Of a stretch of 64,000 nucleotides of DNA, positions 28,668 to 41,519 are shown one piece after another. The DNA lies in contig NZ_CP046121.1 in NCBI RefSeq assembly GCF_009707485.1, forward strand, positions 2,790,001 to 2,854,000, written 5' to 3'. The notes under the pieces are model-generated. The model did no database searches, was not told the origin of the DNA, and was given only the letters and a program-made list of their open reading frames with translations. The stretch comes from Nostocoides sp. HKS02 (GTDB taxonomy: Bacteria > Actinomycetota > Actinomycetes > Actinomycetales > Dermatophilaceae). The stretch's first letter is position 1; every line of letters begins with the position of its first letter. A program made the position numbers and the translations under genes.

Positions 28668-31600
28668 GTGCTCGAGCGTTCTGCTGTCTGCGGTCCTCTG
28701 ACGGTCCGTGGTGTCCGTGGTGTTCGTGGCGGTCGCGTCATTGGTGCGACCGTCGGGGCAGCCTTGGTGGTCACGGTGGGACTGGTGGCGCCGCCGGTCG
28801 CGGCGTCGGCGGCCGGGGTCCGCCCGGTGGCAACGGCCCTGACGTCGAAGGCAGCGCGGGCGGACTCGCGTCCCGACCTGGTCTCTGCGCGGGTCACGGC
28901 GCGGGCGCAGGGGTCGCGGGTCGAGGTCACCCCGCTGCGTTCGGAGACGTCGACGACGTGGGTGAACCCGGACGGGACCCTGACGACCCAGCAGCACCTG
29001 GTGCCGATCCGGTTCCGCGACCCGGCGGCTCAGGGCGGGTGGCGTGACGTGGACCTGACCATGGCCGCGAACCCTGATGGGACCGTGGGTCCGAAGGGAC
29101 ACCCCCAGGAGTTGTCGCTGGCTGGGTCGGGCAGGGCCGCCGGCCGGGCGGCCAAGGGTGGCGTGTCGACGGATGTCGTTGCGGCGCAGGAGAAGCCGGG
29201 CAAGGACAGCGACGGCAACGCCACGCCGCGCGGGGTCACGCTGGGGTGGCCGGGGCAGCTGGCCACGCCGATACTGTCGGGGACGACCGCGACCTACACG
29301 GCCGTGAAGCCCGGGGTTGACCTGGTGGTCGACGCGCGCCGCACCGGCTTCGAGGAGCACCTGGTTGTCGCCAGCCGGGCGGCGCTTGCTGGACTCACTG
29401 AGGGGACCACGGCGGGCGCTCCGGTGTCCTGGCAGATCCCCGTGAAGACCAACGGGCTGACGGCCCGGCCGGAGCAGGACGGGTCGGTGTCGTTCGTCGC
29501 CGCCGACGGGACGGTGGCCTCGAAGCTCACGGCGCCGGTGGCCTTTGACGCCACCGTGGACCCGCACACCGGTGACCACCCGAACGTCTCCCCGGTGGCG
29601 ATGACGGTGACCCAGCAGGGCAACGGCAGAGCGGTGCTCACGCTGACCCCGGACCAGGGGTGGCTGAGCGATCCCGCGCGGGTGTTCCCGGTGACGATCG
29701 ACCCGACGTACGCCTCGAACCAGATCACGGCGACGTTCGACACGTACGTGTCGTCGACGTACTCCACGGCGGCATACGCGTCGTCGACGGAGCTCAAGGT
29801 CGGCACGTACAACGGCGGGTCGGACATCACCCGGACCTACCTGAACTTCCCGAACGCGATGCGGGGCCAGCACGTGATGTCGGCCCAGCTGAACCTGTAC
29901 GAGGTGTCGTCGTGGTCGTGCACGGCCAGGTCGGTCATCGCGTACGGGGTGGGGTACGCCACCTCGGGCACGACCTGGGCCAGCCAGCCGAGCGCGGACC
30001 TGACCAGGTCGGACACGTCCTCGTTCGCCAAGGGGTACACCGGGTGCGGGGCCGGCTGGGTGGCCATGCCGTTGACCAGCGTGATGCAGGGCCTGTCGGC
30101 GTGGTCGTCCCCCACGATCGGGGTGATGCTGCAGGCCGGCTCCGAGAGCGACAACTACGCGTACAAGAAGTTCTCCTCCACCGAGACCGCGCAGGACCCG
30201 TACATCACCTACACCTACGACCGCGCCCCGAACGTGGCGACGGCCCCCACGCTGCAGTCGCCGCCGAACGTCGCGTACTTCAACCCCGGTGACTCCAGCA
30301 CGAAGATGTACACCTCCGACTCGACGCCGCTTGTTCTCGACCACGGCGACCGACCCGGACGCGTCGAGTGTGAAGTACACGGTGGAGGTGCACAGCGACA
30401 CCACCGGCAGCTCGAGCTCGTTGAAGGCGTCCTGCACGACCGGGTATGCCGCGTCCGGCGCCACCGCGTCGTGTGCGCCGACGACCGCGCTGGCCGATGG
30501 CGGCGTGTACTACGTGCGTGCGTCGGTGACCGACGACCAAGGGGTCTCGAACGCGACCTGGTCGGCGTGGACGACGTTCCGCACCTCGATCGCCGCCCCG
30601 GATGCCCCGGTCATCTCCTGTCCCTCGCCGTACGCGAACGGGTCGTGGACCGACACGACGCCGACCACGCCGGTGGTGTGCACCATCACCGGGACGTTCG
30701 TGACGAACACGATGCACGACCCGGCATACATCGACTACTCCCTGGACGGCGCGGCCTACGTCCAGAAGGCGATCACCCCGTCCAGCGACCCGAACATCGC
30801 CAAGATCACGGTCTCGGTGCCCGCCACGGCGGGTGCGCACACCTTGTCGGCGTACACCCAGTCCCCGAGCCTGGTGCAGTCCACGAGCACCCCGTCCTAC
30901 GGGTTCGGGTACGGGACCGCGGCGCTGGCGGCGCCGGCGGTCTCGCCGCGGGCAACGACCACCGGTGCGCTGGCGATCGCCGCCGCCGGCCCGCCGCGCG
31001 GCGTGTCCTCGCTGCCAACGGCCAAGCTCCGCTGGCGCGTCGCCTCCTCCGGGCAGGACGAGAGCGCGCCGTACTGGAACGACGCCACCAGCGCGCCGCT
31101 CACCGTGACCGACCACGGCTCGGCCGGGGTGACGGTGGCCGGGTCGTGGGACACCACCAAGGAGACCGCCGACGCCACCGTGATCCCGGCGATCGCGCTC
31201 AACCCGAGGGTGCCGGTGCTGCTGGACGTGCAGGTGTGCCTGACCTACAGCACCGGCACCCAGTGCACCTGGTCGGCGACGAAGACCTCGGTGATGCGCG
31301 TCCCGCACGCCTTCGGCAACGGCTTCCCCACCGCGCCGGCCGGGCCGGGGCAGGCCGCGTTGTTCACCGGCGAGTTCACGACCGCGGTCACCGACGCCGC
31401 CGTCCCCGGGTACGCCGGGTCCCTCACCCTGGGCCGGTCGCACTCCACCTACGGCAACGCCCCCACCGCGGCGACCGACGCCGTGACCGGGGTCTTCGGG
31501 CCCGGCTGGACGGCGAACCTGACGGGGTCGGACGCCGGCTTCGGCGGCCTCCAGGCGATCGACTCGACCCGCGCCGACGGCACCGTCACCTTCCTCGACG

Positions 31601-34600
31601 CGGACGGCACCGCCCTGACCTACCTTGCCCCGGGTGCCGCCCCGCGTCGCACCGGCGCCACCCTCGCTGTCGGGACCTACGCCCCGGTCGATGAGGACAC
31701 CACGTTGTCCGGGACGACCCTCACCGTCGCCGGCACCGGTACCGCCACCACGCTGACGCTGAAGCAGGACGACGGCACCAGCACCGTCTTCTCGGCCGAG
31801 ACCAGCGCCCAAGCACCGACCGCGACCACCGCCGGCCTGTTCTCACCCAAGGCCGTCACGGAGCCCGGCAGCCTGACCACGACCTACACCCGAGACGGGG
31901 CTGGCCGGGTGACCCGCATCCTGGCCCCGATCCCGCCGGGGACGGTGACTGCCACGGGCCGACCGGTGGCGTGTCCCGACGGCCCGGTTTCCGGGCTGGA
32001 CAAGGGGTGCCGTGCGCTGCGCATCGCCTATGCCGCTGGCACGCCGGTCAACAGCGTCACGCCGACGCTCGTGCAGCAGGTGACTGCGGAGCTGTACAAC
32101 CCCACGGCCCTGGCCACCAAGGACTGCGCCGGCAACGCCTTGACGGTCGCGGTCGGGATGGCCTCGGTTCCCGTCGCCTGCTACAGCTACGACGCGGCCA
32201 ACCGGCTCACCTCCGTGAAGGACCCGCGCACCGGACTGGCCACCGGCTACGCCTACGGGTCGGCCAACCAGCTCACCGCGATCACCCCGCCCGGGCAGTC
32301 GACGGTCACCCTCGCCTACTCCACCCTCGAGCAGCGGCTCAAGCTCACCGCCGTGACCCGCCCACAGCCGGCCCCACTGAGCGGGACCGCGAACCTCGCC
32401 CGGTTCGCGTACGGCATACCCACTTCGGGCACGGGGCTTCCGGATCTCAGTGGCACAGCTACGGCCGCCTGGGCGCAGACCAAGGCGCCGACGTATGCCG
32501 CGGCCGTGTTCGGCCCCGACTACACCGGCACGATCACCCAGGCCGACGGGTCAACCCCCACCGCATCGGACTGGTCGTACGCCGACCTGTCGTACACGAC
32601 GGCGGACGGGTACACCGTGAACACCGCGTCGTTCGGCGCGGGGGCATGGCAGCGCACCGCGACCGACTACGACGCCAACGGCAACGTGGTCCGCCAGCTC
32701 GACGCCCGCGCCCTCAACGCGATCACCAGCGGCGGCCGCAACCCCGGCATCGCCGACCAGTACGCCACCACGACCACCTACGACGCAGCCGGCATCTTGG
32801 TGACCGACACCCTCGGTCCGCTGCACAACACCGTGATGGCCGACGACACGGTGGTCCCGGCTCGCGCGCACACCCACACCACCTATGACCAGGGCGCACC
32901 GAGCTCCACCAACCCGACCACCGGCCAGCCATGGCGCCTGCCCACGACCGTGACGACCACGGCCGCGGACTCGGCCGGCACCGACATCACGGGACAGACG
33001 GTCAGCAGCACCACCACCGCGTACGACGCCCAGGTCGCTGGCACGGGTGACGGGTGGACCCTCGGCCAGCCGACCAAGGTCACCACCGCCGGCATCTCCA
33101 GCGTCACCGTGTACGACAGTGTCGGCCGGGTCAGCGAGACCCGACAGCCGCTGTCCGCCGACGGCAGCCGCGGTGCCGGAATCACCCGGACCGTCTACTA
33201 CACCGCGGACGCCGCGGCCACCGACTCGCGCTGCGACAACAGGCCCGAGTGGGCCGGTCTGCCCTGCCTGGTCGGCCCGGCCGCGGACCCGGTCGCGGAT
33301 GCCGGCACCACCCTCGCCGCCGGGGCGGGCACCCTGCCGTCGTCGCTGACCACTGGGTACAACCCCTGGCTGGCGCCGACGACCACGGTGGAGACCTCCG
33401 GGTCGGCGACGCGCACCAGCACCGCCAGCACGGACGCGGCCGGTCGCACGACGATGACCCAGACCACGTCCACCATCCCCGGGTCGACCGCCCGCCCCGC
33501 GGTGTACACCCACTACGACCCGTCCACCGGCCTGGCCGACTACACCGGCACGGTCAACAAGGCCGCGGGTGCGATCACCGACGCGGAGAAGACGACCGTG
33601 TACGACGCGTGGGCGCGTCCCACGACCTCCCGCGCCGAGACCCCGACCGCCGGGGTGTACGACACCACGGTCACGGCATACGACACCGCGGGTCGCGTTG
33701 CGACGGTGACCGACCCCAAGGGCACGACCACCACGACCTGGGATGGCACGGACGCCACCGGAGCGACCGAGCGGCGCGGGCTGGCTACCAAGGTCACCGT
33801 CAGCCGCGCCGGCGCGTCCGGGGGCACCGGCACGCTGGACTTCGCCGGCGCGTACGACGCCAACGGGTCGCTCACCCGCGAGCAGCTGCCCGGCGGGCTC
33901 ACCCAGACCACCACCCTCGACCTGGCCGGCGAGCCGACCGGGCTGGCCTACAGCGGGCAGGTCACCCCGACCGGCGGCACCCCGACCACCGGGACCTGGA
34001 TGGCGTGGACCCAGGCCAACGACATCGCCGGGCGGGTGCGGCTCGACTACACCGGGCAGGGGTCCTCGTTCGACCCCACCGCGGCGGGCGTGAGCGGGGT
34101 CGACCAGGTTGCCCCGACCGGGAACGCGGTCGCCTATGACCGGCAGTACACCTACGACTCCACAGCGCGGCTGACCTCGGTGCAGGACCGCACCGCGACC
34201 ACCACCGGCGACACCCTCGACCCGACCACGGCGCCGACCAGCGCAGCCCCGTGCACGGTTCGGACGTACTCGTTCGACGGCAACGGGCGACGGACGGCGC
34301 GGGTCACCGCCACCCACGTGGGCGGCGACTGCGCAGCGACCGCGGACAGCACGACCACGACCGACTCCAACCACTACGACACCGCAGACCGGCCCACCAC
34401 TGGGGTGGGCGGGGTAGGCGCCTACAGCTACGACGCGTTCGGACGGCAGACGGTCATGCCCGCGGTGGACACCCCAAAGTACGCGGGCACGACCGTCCCG
34501 TCGGGCAGTCACGACGTCGCCCTGGGGTACTACGACGACGACCTGGCCAGGACCATCAGCCAGGACGGCACCACCACGACGCTCGGCGTGGATTCGGGCG

Positions 34601-35605
34601 GTCGGCGGATCACCGCGACCACCACCTCGCCGTCGGGGACCACTAGCCTCGAGCGGCACTACAGCGATGGCTCGGACAACCCGGCGTGGACGGTCAGCTC
34701 CAGTGGCGGGGTGACCCGGTATGCCGAGTCGCTGGGTGGGGACCTGTCCGTCACCATCGGCGCGGACGGGTCCGCCACCCTGCCGTTGTCGACCCTGCAC
34801 GGGGACGTGGTCACCGCGGCGGCCATCCCGTCCGCTCAAGCGACCGGTACGGCGTGCACCACGATCACCGGTTGGTCGGACTACACCGAGTACGGGGCAC
34901 CCCGGGACGCGGCCGGGACCGCCGCGGTGGCCGGGCCTGTCGGGTACGGCTGGCTCGGAGCGAAGCAGCGCTCCACCACCACCGATACCGCCGGACTGAC
35001 GTTGATGGGTGACCGGCTCTACAACGCGGCCACCGGCCGGTTCACCAGCCTCGATCCCGAACCCGGCGGCAACGCGAACGCCTATTCATATCCAGCAGAC
35101 CCGATCAACGCCTACGACCTCAACGGGCCACCAGCAGTACGCTGGCATTGGATCTGGCGGCGGGGGTGTCGCGGTGGGCGGGGGCCTCGCAGCGCCGAGC
35201 CTAAGTCCCAGAGTTGTGGTCGGGATTCTGGGTGCCGCCGCCGCCGGGATACTGACGAGCCTTGCAGGCAAGGTTGGGCGACACGCCATTACTATTCCGC
35301 GCGCGAAGCCGACCCATTACCGGTCCCACTTGGAGTACCGGGTGTACGAGGTCGTCTATCCAAAACGGAATGGGCGCGAGGACGTATTCAAGTACGGAAT
35401 TACGTCGCAACCCGGAGATATACGGCCAGAACAAGGGACGGCGGTCTGCGACAAGATGATGCGCTCCAACATCTGTGGGAGCCGATTTCTCACCGGCGCG
35501 GTTCGTGGCTATTACGCCGCGAGGGTGATCGAATACGGGCTAATTTCATCCTACGTAGGCACTCATGGCCATTGTCCCATTGGACAGTGGACTTCATGCA
35601 AGTAG
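28668..35605 (+). CDS. Giant secreted DNRLRE/YD-repeat (Rhs) protein with C-terminal toxin-like tip, two frameshifts
   Basis: About 2311 residues when two single-base shifts are corrected. A signal peptide-like start ([27 protein letters not shown]) is followed by a DNRLRE-type adhesion module ([32 protein letters not shown]). Long arrays of YD repeats ([36 protein letters not shown]) lead to the Rhs core end [20 protein letters not shown]. The tip after NAYDLNG is variable-type: a Gly-rich linker, then [13 protein letters not shown] and [10 protein letters not shown] with a later [12 protein letters not shown], reminiscent of GIY-YIG nucleases. Shift 1 is GCTTGTTC (30329-30336; [13 protein letters not shown] restored). 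Shift 2 is one extra base in GGGCC (35125-35129). It is probably a Sec-exported polymorphic toxin of intercellular competition. Confidence 0.82.
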
Positions 35606-35649
35606 TGGCCGATCACGATGCCCGGAAGACTAATGAAGCAAGGAGCGGC

Positions 35650-36828
35650 GTGAAGGACAAGGTGCAGATCTTTGCCATCAGCGGAGGGATGAACAACGAC
35701 ATCGATCCTGTGTACCTCGGTGTCCTGCGCGACCTCATGTCCCAAATCAGCACGAGCCATGTGGATTGGTGGGCGTCTGCGGGCGCCGGAAATCTTACTG
35801 TCACGTATTGGTTCGTTGAGGGCCGTGACCGTCCGGGAGTCATGTGGCGCAAGGCGAGCGACGGTCCTTGGGCGCGGTTGGTGAGGGCACACGTCTGGGA
35901 AGGGGCGCCGGATGCGAGCGAGCTCGCCCTCAGCGATGTGCATGTGATCCTGGATGCCGTGCGGAATCGCTTCCGTCTGGAGTCGTATCCACCCGTGCCT
36001 TCGCTCGTCGAAAGTGTGGCACGAGTCGAGCGCAAGGAAGGTCAGCTGCGAGCTTCTCACTTGCAGGAGATGGAGCTTCTGGCTCTTCTAAGAGATCGCC
36101 TTCCTCAGTGGCTCGTCCAAAGTCTTGAGAGTGAAAAGGCTCGCAATTGGCGCGCCGGGATCGCGGAGGCGATCGATCGCCATGTTGGTTTGGGAGGCAT
36201 CGCAACCACGCCCCGCGAAGAAGAGCTGCTGAATGCCCTTCTGCGCCGTAGGTGGACGCCTGCGTCGGACCCTCTGGATCCGGACGCGCTCCAAGCGCTG
36301 ATCGGCGACACGGACCTCGCGGACCTGCAGCCGGCCCCGGAGATCATGTACGTCGGCGCCCACAGCGAGGGCGAGCCTCCACCTGACGCGACCGACCATT
36401 ACGAACTTCCTGCTGAACACCCGGCCTTCGCTGCGCATTTCACAGATCCCGTCTATTCGGACGTCGCCGGCGAGTTTGCGCCGTTCGGCACCGACGAGGG
36501 ATTCGAGTTGCTCCAGGTATGGGCCGACCGCCGAGAGCACCTGTCATCGACGACGACCCTGGCGTGGCTCCTGACCGAGAGTGGCTTGGACGACCTCCTG
36601 GGCCAGCTCGACGCCGACGAACCCGGGATGATCCCCGAGCCAGGCGGCCAGATCGACGCTGCCACCTTCGTCGTCGCCGCCGGATTCACCCTTTTGCGGC
36701 TCACCGGGCGCATAGACGACCCGGGCACGACGCTGACCCTACGAGCCCTCGACGTGCTGATCACCCGATATCACGCGCCACCGGAACTTCTCCGGCAACG
36801 CGACGATCTGCTGAGCTGGACGCAGTAG
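35650..36828 (+). CDS. Unknown protein following the Rhs toxin tip, possible immunity gene
   Basis: I recognise no family. A GTG at 35650 with AAGGAG four bases upstream gives 392 residues ([19 protein letters not shown]...); an ATG at 35596 would overlap the Rhs stop. Residues 1-120 look like a compact alpha/beta domain ([35 protein letters not shown]). The remainder is acidic and helical, with [15 protein letters not shown] and a C-terminal segment ending [13 protein letters not shown]. No signal peptide or membrane helix is seen, so it is cytosolic. Position immediately after the toxin-like tip and the shared lower GC suggest an immunity protein or linked orphan module. It is large for an immunity protein, so this is tentative. 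Confidence 0.6.
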   Translation: MKDKVQIFAISGGMNNDIDPVYLGVLRDLMSQISTSHVDWWASAGAGNLTVTYWFVEGRDRPGVMWRKASDGPWARLVRAHVWEGAPDASELALSDVHVILDAVRNRFRLESYPPVPSLVESVARVERKEGQLRASHLQEMELLALLRDRLPQWLVQSLESEKARNWRAGIAEAIDRHVGLGGIATTPREEELLNALLRRRWTPASDPLDPDALQALIGDTDLADLQPAPEIMYVGAHSEGEPPPDATDHYELPAEHPAFAAHFTDPVYSDVAGEFAPFGTDEGFELLQVWADRREHLSSTTTLAWLLTESGLDDLLGQLDADEPGMIPEPGGQIDAATFVVAAGFTLLRLTGRIDDPGTTLTLRALDVLITRYHAPPELLRQRDDLLSWTQ

Positions 36829-37586
36829 AGACGTGGAGAAGGTCTGTGTTTCCGATGACAACCATGTCCGACCGATCGTGACTTTCTCCGGGCGGCGTCG
36901 ACGAGGCCCGCGGGAGCCGCGGGCCGGCTTGCGTGGTGCGACCCAACTGCGGGGCGGTGACCGTGATCGATGGTGACGGAGCACCGAAACGCACTCATTC
37001 CACGTCACCACCTTCAGCCGCCGCTGGCGTTGGCGCCTTGACCAATACGTGGGTCGTGCCGTGGGCGCGTTGATGGCGGCTCTCAACCGGGCGCGTGCCC
37101 TCGCGCCGACAATTGTTCGGACGCTGCGCTGGCTCAACGCCAGTGACCTGGTCGATCGGAGGTCCCTTGGTGGCCGCGTGCGACAGTACTTCGTCGTGGT
37201 TGGATGCCTCATCGGCTTCGCACGGACTCTGCCGGTGCTCGGCCATCATCAGGTCGTTGACCTGATTGCCTTGCCCTTATGGCTGGCTATCCCGCGCATC
37301 GAGGCCTTTTCCTACGAATTCTTTCGTCCCTCGGACTGACTTGCAATGAAGAGCACCTACGGAGGGTTGGGCGGGCTCAACGCGGCTGCCGGCGGGCGAT
37401 GTACGCGATGGTGGAAAGTCGATGATGGAGGGTCCTAGGCAACCGCTGGGCCGTCCCCATGTGATTTTGACGCAACCAGTTCCGGTTGACGGACGCCTGA
37501 GTACTGACCTCAAGCGGCCTGACGCGCACCGTTCAGGTGCGGCCCGTGCGGGCTGCCGAGTGGCGAGTCACCACGGCCGGCGGTCG
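36829..37586. other. Gene-poor stretch downstream of the Rhs module
   Basis: No gene is convincing here. The best candidate is a plus-strand frame at 37049-37339 (96 codons) ending WLAIPRIEAFSYEFFRPSD, with no recognisable domain and a weak start. Codon use is less biased than in flanking genes, which suggests decayed or transferred DNA rather than a regulatory region. I found no transposase motifs or flanking inverted repeats. Confidence 0.4.
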
Positions 37587-37617
37587 GTATGCCGCGCGGC
37601 TGGGCCACGCGGCATAC
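37587..37617. promoter_or_regulatory. Inverted pair of the common octamer upstream of rraB
   Basis: GTATGCCGCG and CGCGGCATAC form a perfect 10-pair stem with an 11-base loop that itself can add GGC/GCC pairs. It ends nine bases before the rraB start codon, so it could act as a terminator for upstream transcription or affect rraB translation. Confidence 0.5.
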
Positions 37618-37625
37618 TCGCGTCC

Positions 37626-37898
37626 ATGAGTGAGCACCTGCTGGTCTTTCCCGCCAAGGACACCGCCGAGGAGGTCGCCGCCGACCTCGCCCATGAAGGC
37701 TTCAGCGAGGTCCGCGTCGTCCGCGAGGCGCTGGCGGGCGAAGACGACTCCGAGGACCACGAGTGGGCGGTCTACGTCGTGGAGGAGAACGTCGCCGACG
37801 AGACCGGGCCGGTCGAGAGCGGCCTGCGCGACCGCTTCTCAGCGCTGGCCGAGGAGCACGGCGGTTGGTACGACCCGGACCCCGAGCCGCGAGACTGA
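37626..37898 (+). CDS. RraB-family regulator of ribonuclease E
   Basis: A 90-residue acidic protein of the RraB/DUF695-like fold (MSEHLLVFPAKDTAEEVAADL, WAVYVVEENVADET, FSALAEEHGGWYDPDPEP). The C-terminal L-A-x-E-x-G-G-x-Y-D pattern is the clearest match. E. coli RraB binds RNase E and modulates mRNA decay; whether the actinobacterial relatives do so is not established. Its start codon follows a strong hairpin. Confidence 0.7.
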   Translation: MSEHLLVFPAKDTAEEVAADLAHEGFSEVRVVREALAGEDDSEDHEWAVYVVEENVADETGPVESGLRDRFSALAEEHGGWYDPDPEPRD

Positions 37899-37940
37899 GT
37901 GCCCAGAGACCGACGAGAGGCCGACGAGACCAAGCCAGCG

Positions 37941-38339
37941 CTACCGCCGGTCACCCGATCCGTCCACCCTCGTCAACCGCAGGAAGTCCTCGACCCGCAG
38001 GACCCCCAGGATCTCGCGCTCCAGCGGCCTGATGAGGTGGCGGGTGGGGTCATGGAAGACCTCGGGTGCCTCGCAACGCACGCGCCGGCCGCGCGTCTCG
38101 ATCTCGCAGCCCCCGGCCGCGAGGACGTTCTTCAGCCAGTCCGTGCCTGTGCCGTACGTCAGCGCCACGACGAACCCGCCCTCGACGGGGAACAGGTTGA
38201 CCGGCGTCTGGAACGGGCGGCCTGATCGCCGCCCGCGGTGGTGCACGACCCCGAAACCCGGCAGCCAGCGCAGGATCGGCCTGGTGGCCTTGTTGAGGAC
38301 ACGGCGGTTGAGCTCGCCGACCGCGAGCGGTATGGGCAT
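37941..38339 (-). CDS. Deazaflavin (F420)-dependent nitroreductase-family protein (DUF385)
   Basis: A 132-residue split beta-barrel protein of the Ddn/DUF385 family that binds F420 or related deazaflavins. Recognisable segments are GFGVVHHRGRRSGRPFQTPVNLFP, FVVALTYGTGTDWLKNVLAAGG and FHDPTRHLIRP. It is alone on its strand, divergent from clpB, and separated from it by about 130 bases holding a HAIR site. Confidence 0.85.
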   Translation of the reverse strand: MPIPLAVGELNRRVLNKATRPILRWLPGFGVVHHRGRRSGRPFQTPVNLFPVEGGFVVALTYGTGTDWLKNVLAAGGCEIETRGRRVRCEAPEVFHDPTRHLIRPLEREILGVLRVEDFLRLTRVDGSGDRR

Positions 38340-38395
38340 GCACCCACGGTATGCCGCCGCCCCGAGAAGCGGGATCGTCCACTGGCGGGTTCAAG

Positions 38396-38416
38396 GTTGA
38401 GCGGAATACACTCAAC
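38396..38416 (+). promoter_or_regulatory. HAIR (HspR) operator upstream of clpB
   Basis: GTTGAGC-ggaatac-ACTCAAC has the HAIR half-sites and exact N7 spacing, 56 bases before the clpB start. It places clpB under the HspR encoded 10 kb away. Confidence 0.85.
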
Positions 38417-38471
38417 TTTGGCCCAGTTGGACCTGAGGACACCACCACCCGACCACAGGAGACCATCCCGC

Positions 38472-41057
<2,586 letters not shown>

Positions 41058-41073
41058 GCGCAGACTGGCACCC

Positions 41074-41517
41074 ATGCGTACTGGCACCGAGGGGATCGAC
41101 CGGCGACCTGAGGGCGTGAGCGATGCGACCGTCGCGGCCGCCGGCAAGGTGAGTGAGGCGTTCGAGTGCATCGAGGAGGTGCGCGGCAAGCTGTATGCCG
41201 CGCACCGCCTCGTCGGGACGGCCGACCTCGCGCTTGGAGATGCCGTGGACCTGCTCCGGGCCGCTGGTCACGCCGAGCTGGCCGAGACGATCGACCGCGA
41301 GATGGTCGGCCGCAACGTCCTGCCCGGACGGTGGACGTTCCAGGTGATCGAGGAGTTCGACGCCGGCTACTACGCCGACTTCAAACGGATCCAGAAGCTC
41401 GTGTGCGACGAGCTCATGGACGGCCGGCCGCACGTCTACGAGGCCGAGATGAAGGCCGCGCGTCGCACGCCCGGGCGGCCCGGTCACGAGGCGACGCCGG
41501 CCGAAGTGGGGGAGTGA
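41074..41517 (+). CDS. Conserved hypothetical protein linked to the GH13 enzyme
   Basis: A 147-residue soluble protein of unknown function. It is largely helical (SEAFECIEEVRGKLYAAHRL, LLRAAGHAELAETIDREM) with a conserved-looking centre VGRNVLPGRWTFQVIEEFDAGYYADF. No catalytic or binding motif is evident. Its stop lies two bases before the ATG of the GH13 gene, so they are co-translated and probably function together. Confidence 0.7.
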   Translation: MRTGTEGIDRRPEGVSDATVAAAGKVSEAFECIEEVRGKLYAAHRLVGTADLALGDAVDLLRAAGHAELAETIDREMVGRNVLPGRWTFQVIEEFDAGYYADFKRIQKLVCDELMDGRPHVYEAEMKAARRTPGRPGHEATPAEVGE

Positions 41518-41519
41518 CC

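Noticed and set aside
35130..35595. Continuation of the YD-repeat frame past 35129 as an Arg/Trp-rich tail
   Set aside because: The tail has shadow-frame composition (Arg-rich, no fold). The alternative frame gives a coherent domain ending at 35605, so a one-base shift is the better explanation.
28668..36828. Rhs module as part of a mobile element
   Set aside because: No integrase, transposase, attachment-site duplication or flanking inverted repeat was seen; only the tip region has different GC.
36995..37249. Minus-strand open frame in the gene-poor region
   Set aside because: No domain, weak start and overlap with another open frame. Its composition fits the antisense of non-coding DNA.
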